From Deltaproteobacteria bacterium (lineage in GTDB: Bacteria; Desulfobacterota; Binatia; Binatales; Binataceae): DNA of 6,581 nt. Location: assembly GCA_003161515.1 (NCBI GenBank), contig PMOH01000426.1, positions 1 through 6,581 on the forward strand. Reading direction: 5' to 3'. This document shows positions 1-5,013 of this stretch, in pieces. The translations under genes were made by a program, and so were the position numbers. The stretch's first letter is position 1. Each line of letters starts with the position of its first letter. A model generated the notes under the pieces. The model was not told the origin of the DNA. It searched no databases and worked only from the letters and a program-made list of their open reading frames with translations.

Positions 1-833
1 AATCGCACCTTGCCCACAATTTCGGACACCGACTCGTGGCCGTGCTCGCCAAGCATCGCGTCGAGCTCGCGATCGATTCGGCCCAGCGCGCCCGCGCCCT
101 CCTTCATCAACGCTGAGCCGACCTGCACCGCCTTCGCGCCTGCCAGATGCGCGACGTATGCGTCGCGGCCCGTGTTGATTCCGCCGACGGCGACCACGTC
201 GAGCAGGTTTTCGCTATCCTCGAAAAACGCATGCGCCTGCGACAGCGTGCGCCGCGGTCCCTCGACCGTCGCGCGCGCGAGGTCGATCGCGAGGTCCTTC
301 GGCAGGTCGTTGGCGCAGACTGCGATCGCGATGCGCATCGACTTGAACAAGTCGGCGATCGCGCGCGGCTCGAACGGCATGCGCGGCGGCACTTTCACTG
401 CCAGCGCGCATCCGGTTTCACCGCGAACCCTGCCGATCAGCGATTTGAGGCGCTCGAAGGACGCGAACGGCGCCACCGACTTGGTCACGTAGTCGTCAGC
501 CAGGTTCAGCTCGACGATGCTGACGCCGGCGCGGTCGAGCACGCTCGCGACCTCGACAAATTCGTTTTCGCTGGCGCCGACTACGCTGCCGATAATTTTC
601 TTGCCGCGCGGTGCAAGCTCGCCGGCGATTGATTGAAAGTACTCGACGCCGCGATTCTTCAGGTTCTCAGGCATCTCGAGGCCGGCGCGATTGCACGACT
701 TGAACACGATCGCTCCGCCGTGCACCGCGCACAGTTCATAAATTTCGCCGCGTTCCGACGATCGAGCCCCCGACGCGTTCATCACCGACGACGCCAGTTC
801 GACCCCGCCCAATCGAATCGAAGTTCGTTCCAT
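1..833 (-). CDS. Dihydroorotate dehydrogenase-like FMN oxidoreductase (3' end outside window)
   Basis: Reading the minus strand from ATG at 833-831 gives 277 codons without a stop, running off the window start. The protein looks like a class 1 PyrD TIM barrel. It has an N-terminal VMNASG (18-22), a VFKS segment whose K45 fits the FMN-contact lysine, VELNL (108-111), AVKVPP (145-150), and a C-terminal phosphate-binding VVAVGGINTGRDA (213-225) followed by AGAKAVQVGSALMKEG (231-246). The C-terminal stretch DAMLGEHGHESVSEIVGKV aligns with the very end of Lactococcus-type PyrDA, so only a few residues should be missing. An AGGAA Shine-Dalgarno sits 6 nt before the ATG and supports this start. The expected NLSCPN loop with its catalytic Cys/Ser reads NLADDYVTKSV here, and the GGxGG segment is not recognisable. 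The fold is clear, but dihydroorotate as substrate is doubtful. It is transcribed divergently from the panE-like gene, 87 bp away. Confidence 0.85.
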   Translation of the reverse strand, partial: MERTSIRLGGVELASSVMNASGARSSERGEIYELCAVHGGAIVFKSCNRAGLEMPENLKNRGVEYFQSIAGELAPRGKKIIGSVVGASENEFVEVASVLDRAGVSIVELNLADDYVTKSVAPFASFERLKSLIGRVRGETGCALAVKVPPRMPFEPRAIADLFKSMRIAIAVCANDLPKDLAIDLARATVEGPRRTLSQAHAFFEDSENLLDVVAVGGINTGRDAYVAHLAGAKAVQVGSALMKEGAGALGRIDRELDAMLGEHGHESVSEIVGKVR

Positions 834-884
834 GACTATTTCCTACTGCGCGCGATCGCCCGCCCGCAAGCGCCAGTGAATACA

Positions 885-913
885 TTGTCTAACGATTCGG
901 CGACCGATAACTT
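885..913 (+). promoter_or_regulatory. Candidate sigma70 promoter of the panE-like gene
   Basis: TTGTCT (885-890), a 17-nt spacer and TAACTT (908-913) give a moderate -35/-10 match in the 87-bp divergent gap. Transcription would begin about at the ATG at 921, which has no visible Shine-Dalgarno, so a leaderless or near-leaderless message is possible. This is inferred from motif match only. Confidence 0.3.
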
Positions 914-920
914 CGACACG

Positions 921-1910
921 ATGACCGACACTCCCATTTTGATTGCGGGCGCCGGCGCGATCGGCTCGATCCTCGGCGGAATGCTGCATGAGGCCGGCCA
1001 CGACGTCACGCTGCTCGGCCGCCGCGCGCATCTGGAAGCGATCGCGCACGACGGCCTGAGAATTTCGGGCCTGCTTGGCGCTCGCACCGTCAACGGCATG
1101 AAGCTGGCCGACGATCCCGCGAAGCTTGGAATGCGGTTCGGCCTGATCCTCTGCACGGTGAAGAGTTACGACACCGAGTCGATCGCAGCGGCGCTGGCAA
1201 ATCGTCTGACCGACGACGGCGTGGTCGTCTCGATGCAAAATGGACTCGGCAACATCGAATCGTTGATCGAAACGTTCGGACGGCGGCGCGTACTGGGCGC
1301 GCGCGTGATCTTCGGCGCGGAGATGCCCGCCGCCGGGAGCGCGCACGTTACGGTGTTCGCGCAACCGGTCGCGATCGGACCCGCGCCCGCGATTCATCGC
1401 GATGACGCGCCCGCGCTGGTGGATCGCGCGCGCGCGATCGCGACGATGATCGACGCTGCCGGCGTCCCCACGGTCAGCGTCGAGGACATCATGCCGGTGC
1501 TGTGGACCAAGATTCTGTACAACGTCGCGCTGAATCCGCTCGGCGCAATTTTGCAGCTGCATTACGGAGCGCTCGCCGCTGATCCTGACGTGCGGCCGAT
1601 CATGGATCGCGCAATCGACGAGGCGTTCGCAGTCGCGCGCGCACTCGACATCGCCCTCCCCTTTTCAAGCCCCGCTGAATATCGAAAAACTTTTTACGAA
1701 CAGTTGCTTCCGCCGACGGCTAACCATCGGCCGACGATGCTGTACGATCTTCATGTTCGCGGGCGCACCGATATTGGCGCGCTCAATGGAAAAATCGTCG
1801 AGCTCGCGGATCGCTTCGGCCTCGGCGCGGAAACGAATCGAATGCTCACGCGGCTGGTGCGCGCTGCCGAACGCGTCACGCAAAACACTGAAAAAAGGGA
1901 GAATCGATGA
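921..1910 (+). CDS. panE: 2-dehydropantoate 2-reductase (ketopantoate reductase, PanE/ApbA family)
   Basis: A 329-aa protein, normal length for the family, which reduces ketopantoate to pantoate with NADPH in cytoplasmic pantothenate/CoA synthesis. The N-terminal Rossmann motif is GAGAIG (10-15). Family landmarks follow: TVKSYD with K81, SMQNGLGN with N107, LWTKILYNVALNPLGA with the catalytic-position lysine K197 and N201/N205, and the C-terminal segment TDIGALNGKIVELADRFG (283-300). The acidic residue that is Glu in the E. coli TEID motif is Asp284 here, a conservative change. The open frame extends upstream to 633, but that part overlaps the divergent gene and has no family similarity; ATG 921 places the Rossmann strand at residue 6, as usual. 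The stop overlaps the next start (ATGA, 1907-1910). PanE paralogues acting on other 2-oxo acids exist, so the exact substrate is inferred. Confidence 0.9.
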   Translation: MTDTPILIAGAGAIGSILGGMLHEAGHDVTLLGRRAHLEAIAHDGLRISGLLGARTVNGMKLADDPAKLGMRFGLILCTVKSYDTESIAAALANRLTDDGVVVSMQNGLGNIESLIETFGRRRVLGARVIFGAEMPAAGSAHVTVFAQPVAIGPAPAIHRDDAPALVDRARAIATMIDAAGVPTVSVEDIMPVLWTKILYNVALNPLGAILQLHYGALAADPDVRPIMDRAIDEAFAVARALDIALPFSSPAEYRKTFYEQLLPPTANHRPTMLYDLHVRGRTDIGALNGKIVELADRFGLGAETNRMLTRLVRAAERVTQNTEKRENR

Positions 1911-2377
1911 AGCCGGCATCGATACGCCGCGCGAGCATGGACGCGATCGTCGCACAGGCCGAGCGCGAATTCCCCTTCGAGTGCTGCGGCTTCATCATCG
2001 GCGATGACTCTGTCGAAGAAGTCCGCCCCATCACCAATATCCAGAACGCGATGCACGCCAAAGAGCCCGCGGCGTTCCCACGCGACGCCCGCACCGCCTT
2101 CCTGATGGAGCCGAAGGAACATCTGGCCGTGATGAACGAAGTTGATGACCGCAAGCTGGCGCTACGCGTCGTTTACCATTCGCATCCCGATCACGATGCG
2201 TATTTTTCCGCGACCGACCGCGCGCAAGCTTGCTCCTTCGACCCGACGGAACCCGACTACCCCGACACCGTGTACATCGTGCTGTCGATTCGCGCGGGCA
2301 AATTCGCGCGCGCCGCCGCCTTCGCCTGGGACTCTAACAAGAAGGAATTCGCCGAGACGCCGCTGACAATAAGTTGA
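1907..2377 (+). CDS. JAB/MPN-domain (JAMM) zinc metallopeptidase
   Basis: A 156-aa, single-domain protein. It carries a complete JAMM zinc site: E25 in FPFECCGF, then HSHPDHDAYFSATD (91-104), which fits H-S-H-x7-S-x2-D exactly (H91, H93, S101, D104). The segment YPDTVYIVLSI (118-128) is the following core strand. No signal peptide or membrane segment is visible, so it should be cytosolic. Characterised bacterial relatives such as Mycobacterium Mec+ remove C-terminal adducts from ubiquitin-like sulfur carriers (CysO), and others act on MoaD/ThiS-like proteins. No ubiquitin-like, E1-like or cysteine-synthase gene is present in this window, so the substrate is unknown. AGGGAG (1897-1902) before ATG 1907 supports this start over the internal ATG at 1937. 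The ATGA overlap with the panE-like gene indicates translational coupling. Confidence 0.85.
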   Translation: MKPASIRRASMDAIVAQAEREFPFECCGFIIGDDSVEEVRPITNIQNAMHAKEPAAFPRDARTAFLMEPKEHLAVMNEVDDRKLALRVVYHSHPDHDAYFSATDRAQACSFDPTEPDYPDTVYIVLSIRAGKFARAAAFAWDSNKKEFAETPLTIS

Positions 2378-2390
2378 GTCGGCCGCCGAC
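2378..2390 (+). terminator. Short stem-loop just after the JAMM stop codon
   Basis: GTCGG-CCG-CCGAC directly follows the stop codon. The stem is only 5 bp and no U-tract follows, so it is at best a weak or factor-dependent 3' end signal. Confidence 0.25.
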
Positions 2391-2405
2391 AACGAGTCAC
2401 TCAAA

Positions 2406-2434
2406 TTGCGCGTGAAACGTGGACTCGATATTCG
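2406..2434 (+). promoter_or_regulatory. Weak candidate promoter for the antitoxin gene
   Basis: TTGCGC (2406-2411), a 17-nt spacer and TATTCG (2429-2434) precede the antitoxin gene. The -10 box is poor. An AT-rich CTGTTATTATTAG at 2442-2454 is an alternative -10 region. The spacer contains the half-site CGTGAAAC (2411-2418) that reappears in the palindrome downstream. Confidence 0.2.
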
Positions 2435-2469
2435 CAAACCCCTGTTATTATTAGTCTTTCAGCTCAGAA

Positions 2470-2485
2470 TGTTTCACGTGAAACG
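2470..2485. promoter_or_regulatory. parS: parS-like palindrome (putative ParB-binding site)
   Basis: TGTTTCACGTGAAACG contains a perfect 14-bp palindrome, GTTTCACGTGAAAC (2471-2484). It matches the well-established chromosomal parS consensus tGTTtCACGTGAAACa at 15 of 16 positions, including the central CACGTG. It lies 33 bp before the antitoxin start, and a matching 10-mer CGTGAAACGT occurs both at 2411-2420 and 2477-2486. Chromosomal parS sites bind ParB and usually cluster near the origin; no parA/parB gene is in this window. The alternative is an operator for the adjacent HTH antitoxin, which often autoregulates. The sequence identity is direct; the function is inferred. Confidence 0.6.
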
Positions 2486-2517
2486 TCGATAGTTCAGGAG
2501 AACAAAACACGAAGACT

Positions 2518-2862
2518 ATGACGATGAAGAATCCGCCGCATGTTGGCGGTTTAATGCGCCGCGAGGTGATCGAGCCTCTCGGACTGACGGTGACCGAGGC
2601 CGCCAGGGTCCTCGGGGTCGGGCGGCAGGCGCTATCGAGCCTGTTGAATGGGAAAGCGGCGCTTACGAGCGAGATGGGCTTGAGGGTCGAGAAGGCGTTC
2701 GGCCCGAAGCTGGAACACCTGATGCGAATGCAGCTTGCTTATGATCTGGCTCAAGCCCGCAAAATGGAGCATGGGGTCCAAGTGAAACGATACGTCGCCA
2801 AAAGAAGCGGGCTTGTCGGTGAAGGCGCTGATAAAATGCCTTGCAGTGCATTTATGGCCTAG
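2518..2862 (+). CDS. higA: HigA/VapI-family addiction-module antitoxin, no toxin adjacent
   Basis: A 114-aa protein. The start KNPPHVGGLMRREVIEPLGLT (4-24) is the family's hallmark N-terminus. It is followed by an Xre-type helix-turn-helix at about 23-47 (TVTEAARVLGVGRQALSSLLNGK) and the dimerisation part with LEHLMRMQLAYDLAQARK (65-82). Such antitoxins bind DNA as dimers and neutralise HigB-type RNases encoded immediately upstream. Here the upstream 140 bp is non-coding and no toxin-like ORF follows, so this is an orphan antitoxin or a locus remnant. The tail after residue 83 is about 30 residues and resembles nothing I recognise; a frameshift near the end is possible. AGGAG (2496-2500) is 17 nt from ATG 2518, too far to be optimal; a weaker GAAG lies at 4 nt. 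ATG 2524 is an alternative start. Confidence 0.8.
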   Translation: MTMKNPPHVGGLMRREVIEPLGLTVTEAARVLGVGRQALSSLLNGKAALTSEMGLRVEKAFGPKLEHLMRMQLAYDLAQARKMEHGVQVKRYVAKRSGLVGEGADKMPCSAFMA

Positions 2863-2869
2863 ATCTCCG

Positions 2870-2893
2870 GTCACGGATGGCCTCCGGCGTGAC
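2870..2893 (+). terminator. Candidate stem-loop after the antitoxin gene
   Basis: GTCACG (2870-2875) pairs perfectly with CGTGAC (2888-2893), with partial inner pairing of GGA and TCC. It starts 8 nt after the stop. No T-run follows, so intrinsic termination is not assured. Confidence 0.3.
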
Positions 2894-3032
2894 ACACGGC
2901 GCCGGGCTGCTGCCTTCCACCACCTAAGTTCTGGATCAGGCCGCGAATCTTGATCGCGCGCGACACAAATAGCGTTGTATAAGGAACTGTCCTTACTTTT
3001 GATCCTCTTCTTTAGAGCGAGCGCTGAAAGAA

Positions 3033-3135
3033 GGAGTCGGGATTCTTCGCTGCGGCGGCTTAAATGACAATAAGAAGGGCGACTGAAGCTAGGAACCTAA
3101 CCCCTAACCCCTTCCCGCGCGGGAAGGGGACCCGG
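3033..3135 (+). repeat. Composite intergenic repeat B-A, copy 1
   Basis: The B part (3033-3069) has GGAGTCGGGATTCTTCGC and ends in AATGACA. A spacer of about 21 nt follows, then the A part (3091-3135) beginning AGGAACCTAACCCC. The A part contains a perfect 22-nt palindrome at 3108-3129, with half CCCCTTCCCGC. The same B-spacer-A order recurs in direct orientation at 3538-3634. Confidence 0.85.
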
Positions 3136-3150
3136 ACGCGGAAAAGGATC

Positions 3151-3184
3151 GGAGTCGGGATTCTTCGCTTCGCTCTGAATGACA
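3151..3184 (+). repeat. Intergenic repeat B, solo copy
   Basis: It repeats the first 18 bases of the B part of copy 1 (GGAGTCGGGATTCTTCGC) exactly and ends CTCTGAATGACA. It lies 15 nt after the first A unit, without an A unit of its own. Confidence 0.8.
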
Positions 3185-3197
3185 CAAAACACTGGGA

Positions 3198-3213
3198 TGA
3201 CGCTCAAGCGTCA
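3198..3213. repeat. Short perfect inverted repeat
   Basis: TGACGC-TCAA-GCGTCA forms a 6-bp stem with a tetraloop between two B-type repeats. It is probably part of the same repeat mosaic. Confidence 0.5.
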
Positions 3214-3263
3214 GACACCGCGGTTGAGCCGTGGTTGCGGGTGGGTCGGCTGGCGTCGAGAAA

Positions 3264-3298
3264 GATCCGGGGTCCCTCGGCTTCGCTCGGGATGACAC
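3264..3298 (+). repeat. Intergenic repeat B variant (TCGGCTTCGCTCGGGATGACA type)
   Basis: The unit contains CCCTCGGCTTCGCTCGGGAT and ends in GATGACA. It shares the CTTCGCT...ATGACA core with the other B copies. On the minus strand it would read as the familiar VIPSEAEGP peptide, a hallmark of a widespread non-coding repeat. Confidence 0.7.
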
Positions 3299-3330
3299 AA
3301 GAAAGAAGGCGACGTTCCGGATTCTGAATA

Positions 3331-3357
3331 TGCGGCGCATCAGACAGTCGCGCCGCA
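3331..3357. repeat. Inverted repeat with 8-bp stem
   Basis: TGCGGCGC (3331-3338) and GCGCCGCA (3350-3357) are perfect complements around an 11-nt loop. It lies at the junction between the B variant and the third A unit. Confidence 0.65.
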
Positions 3358-3360
3358 AAG

Positions 3361-3403
3361 GTCCCCCACCCTAACCCTCCCCCCACGAACGTGGGAGGGA
3401 ACC
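3361..3403 (+). repeat. Intergenic repeat A, diverged copy
   Basis: It starts GTCCCCCACCCTAACCCTCC, and has a stem CCCAC-GAAC-GTGGG (3382-3395) extended by a flanking CCCTCC/AGGG part. It ends GGGAACC like the other A units, and it abuts the C-D-E unit that begins at 3398. Confidence 0.7.
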
Positions 3404-3523
3404 AGAGGGCGTCCTTGCCATTTTGCGATTTGTACTTTTCGCTTTTTCACTTTTTCACTTTTCACCGGGTGCAGGGGTCACCCCTGCCGAAGGAAGGGTG
3501 AAACCTATCGCGGGTTTCACATT
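3398..3523 (+). repeat. Composite repeat C-D-E, forward copy
   Basis: Part C is GGCGTCCTTGCCATTTTGCG (from 3408). A pyrimidine-rich tract follows with three TTTTCAC units (about 3443-3465). Part D is the perfect 17-nt inverted repeat GCAGGGGTCACCCCTGC (3471-3487). Part E is the stem GTGAAACC...GGTTTCAC (3498-3520). The same order, inverted, is found at 5523-5633 on the other side of the MFS/DDN genes. Confidence 0.8.
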
Positions 3524-3537
3524 CAATTACGTGATTT

Positions 3538-3634
3538 GGCCTTCGGCGCGCCGGCTCTGAATGACAATGAGGAGAGCCCTCAAGCAGAGGAACCTAACCC
3601 CTAACCCCTTCCCATAGTGGGAAGGGGAACCGGA
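3538..3634 (+). repeat. Composite intergenic repeat B-A, copy 2
   Basis: The B part ends CTCTGAATGACA, a spacer of about 20 nt follows, then AGGAACCTAACCCC (from 3588). The A-type stem CCCCTTCCCA-TAG-TGGGAAGGGG spans 3605-3627. It is a direct-orientation partner of the copy at 3033-3135, with a different loop and compensating arm bases. Confidence 0.85.
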
Positions 3635-3640
3635 TTGTTG

Positions 3641-3670
3641 GGAGTAACCGCTTCCCGAGCGGGGAGGGGA
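3641..3670. terminator. A-type hairpin downstream of the MFS gene
   Basis: CTTCCC-GAGC-GGGGAG (3651-3666) forms a 6-bp stem with one G-T pair. It lies about 20 nt past the minus-strand stop of the MFS gene. It is a short, diverged A-family hairpin that could end the minus-strand transcript, but no U-tract follows it on that strand. Confidence 0.35.
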
Positions 3671-3686
3671 CAAAATAAGAAGTGGG

Positions 3687-4994
3687 TTAGTTCTCTGATG
3701 TGAATTGGGCTTCTTTGGCGGCGGTTTCTAATGATAGGCCGCGGGTTTCGTCTATCATTAGGCCGAATAGGATGGCGGCGGGGATTCCTACTATTGATAA
3801 GGCGCCTACTACTATTGATAGGCCGCCCATTTTGTTTGCTAGGACTGCGACGGCAGCGTTCGAGATTACTGCGCCGATTGCGCTTACCAGGGCGAACCAT
3901 CCTATCATCGTGCCGCGGAGTGGAGTTGGGAATAGTTCGGTGGCCGCGGCATTGCTGGCGACGGTGCCGCCGTTGTCGCATAGGTTGAACCAGAAGTAGC
4001 CGGTCGATAGCCATAGCAACGGCCAGGCGAAATGCGTTGGAGGCCCCCAGTAGAACCATAGGTGTCCGAAGGTGATGAAAATTCCGAACGTGACTACCGT
4101 CGGCACGCGGCCGAAGCGCTCCGCGCTCCAAGCGCCGATTGGAAAGCCTAGCAATCCGATTCCGCCGGCGGCGATGGTCATGGTGCTGGTCGCAGCCGCC
4201 GACAGGCCGACGACCGAGACTGCGTGGTAGTAGCCGAATGCGTTGGCGGCGGTGGTCGAGATTGCGGCGGCCAGCGCGCATACGATCATCGTGATCGAGC
4301 GCTTGCGGTAGAGCGGCTGAAAGACGTCATAGAAATGCGTCCGCTCGGTGATTCCCGACGCGTCCGAGCGCTCCCATCGCTCGCTCTCGGGCAGCAACCG
4401 CGCCATCGCGGGGAGCATCGCGATGCCCAACGCGGAGATCACGAACATCCATCGCCACGACCACGCGTACGCATCGAAGATCGGCATCAGGAAGACGCAG
4501 AGTCCGGCTCCGACGGCGCCCGCTAGGCCGCCGAAGCTCTGGCCGCGTGCGCGACGTGCGATGGGAAGTTCCTCGGAGAGCATCACGACGCATCCGGAGC
4601 CCGCGGCGCCGACGACTGCGTAGAGCCCGATTTGAAACGCGGTGAACCAAATCAGACTGATCGAGACGGCGGCGCCGATGCTGCAAATGGGAATCGCGGC
4701 CATGCACCACAGAATCATGCGGCGGCGGCCGTAGCGATCGATCATGCGGGAAAGCGCGAGCGCGCCCAGCGCCGACAGCGAGATCCACGCGAAGAGGCGG
4801 GCGATGCCTGCGCCGTCGAGATGAAAGCTGGTTCCGATCCACGGCGATGCGACCGCGACAATCGAGACGGCGAAGCCCTGGTAGAAGAGCATCGCGAGCA
4901 ACGCGATGATGGTCGCGCGCTCGCGCGCGGCGGACCTTGCAGCTACCTGCTCTTCATTCGGAAGCGGACTCGGTGACGGCGCGGGAGCATCCAC
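3687..4994 (-). CDS. MFS transporter, sugar-porter/metabolite-symporter-like
   Basis: A 435-aa integral membrane protein of typical 12-helix MFS length. Motif A after helix 2 is RMIDRYGRRR (83-92), and its second-half counterpart is GAWSAERFGR (287-296). PESERWE (202-208), ELFPTPLRG (353-361) and the terminal DETRGLSLE (415-423) are the marks of the sugar-porter/SV2-like branch, which moves sugars, aromatic acids or drugs across the inner membrane by proton coupling. The substrate cannot be read from sequence. The start is GTG at 4994-4992, 19 nt after the DDN-family stop, with no clear Shine-Dalgarno; an internal Met35 would remove the soluble N-tail. Probably co-transcribed with the upstream gene. 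Codons for residues 392-422 switch to CTA, TTA, TCA, ATA and GTA, unlike the rest of the gene. Confidence 0.85.
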   Translation of the reverse strand: MDAPAPSPSPLPNEEQVAARSAARERATIIALLAMLFYQGFAVSIVAVASPWIGTSFHLDGAGIARLFAWISLSALGALALSRMIDRYGRRRMILWCMAAIPICSIGAAVSISLIWFTAFQIGLYAVVGAAGSGCVVMLSEELPIARRARGQSFGGLAGAVGAGLCVFLMPIFDAYAWSWRWMFVISALGIAMLPAMARLLPESERWERSDASGITERTHFYDVFQPLYRKRSITMIVCALAAAISTTAANAFGYYHAVSVVGLSAAATSTMTIAAGGIGLLGFPIGAWSAERFGRVPTVVTFGIFITFGHLWFYWGPPTHFAWPLLWLSTGYFWFNLCDNGGTVASNAAATELFPTPLRGTMIGWFALVSAIGAVISNAAVAVLANKMGGLSIVVGALSIVGIPAAILFGLMIDETRGLSLETAAKEAQFTSEN

Positions 4995-5013
4995 AAATAA
5001 AGTTTCGCGAGGC

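Larger units (their letters stand above)
2863..3686. other. 824-bp repeat-rich non-coding region between convergent genes
   Basis: The antitoxin gene points in from the left and the MFS gene from the right. The first part (2894-3032) shows no gene, RNA or repeat that I can support; AAGGA-ACTG-TCCTT at 2980-2993 is a minor stem-loop. From 3033 on it is a mosaic of short palindromic repeats listed separately. Apparent ORFs here (for example plus 3064-3327, minus 3104-3358) translate the repeats themselves, giving peptides such as LTPNPFPRGKG and HSERSEESR that recur in many genomes as mis-annotated intergenic repeats, so I do not call them genes. Confidence 0.75.

Noticed and set aside
10..632. 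Long plus-strand ORFs at 10-492 and 147-632
   Set aside because: They are antisense to the DHODH-like gene, have no family features, and arise from its GC-rich codons; the minus frame shows a clear flavoprotein barrel.
633..920. Upstream extension of the panE reading frame to 633
   Set aside because: It overlaps the start of the divergent DHODH-like gene and has no similarity to PanE; family proteins begin a few residues before the Rossmann strand, matching ATG 921.
843..1562. 239-aa minus-strand ORF within panE
   Set aside because: Arg/Ala/Asp-rich shadow of the PanE frame with no domain and no ribosome-binding context.
2632..2895. 87-aa minus-strand ORF opposite the antitoxin, considered as a possible toxin
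   Set aside because: It does not resemble HigB/RelE and reads as the mirror frame of conserved HigA codons.
2890..2945. Possible SRP RNA (minus strand contains GGAAGGCAGCAGCC, close to the SRP domain IV GGAAGGAAGCAGCC)
   Set aside because: The bases flanking the GGAA loop do not pair as required and the symmetric loop is altered; a covariance-model search with the bacterial small SRP model would decide, and a high score would overturn this.
3091..3110. CCTAACCCCTAACCCC resembling telomeric repeats
   Set aside because: Only two units, at the edge of a hairpin repeat that recurs within the region; nothing suggests a chromosome end.
3064..3386. ORFs of 60-87 aa on both strands in the convergent intergenic region
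   Set aside because: They translate repeat units (LTPNPFPRGKG, HSERSEESR, VIPSEAEGP peptides), which are recurrent mis-annotations of non-coding repeats.
3033..3634. CRISPR array formed by the spaced repeats
   Set aside because: Repeat lengths and spacings are irregular, several different families are mixed, and no cas gene is nearby.
4224..4976. Plus-strand ORFs and a 171-aa minus-strand ORF overlapping the MFS gene
   Set aside because: Shadows of the MFS frame, with compositions dominated by Arg, His and Asp and no start signals.
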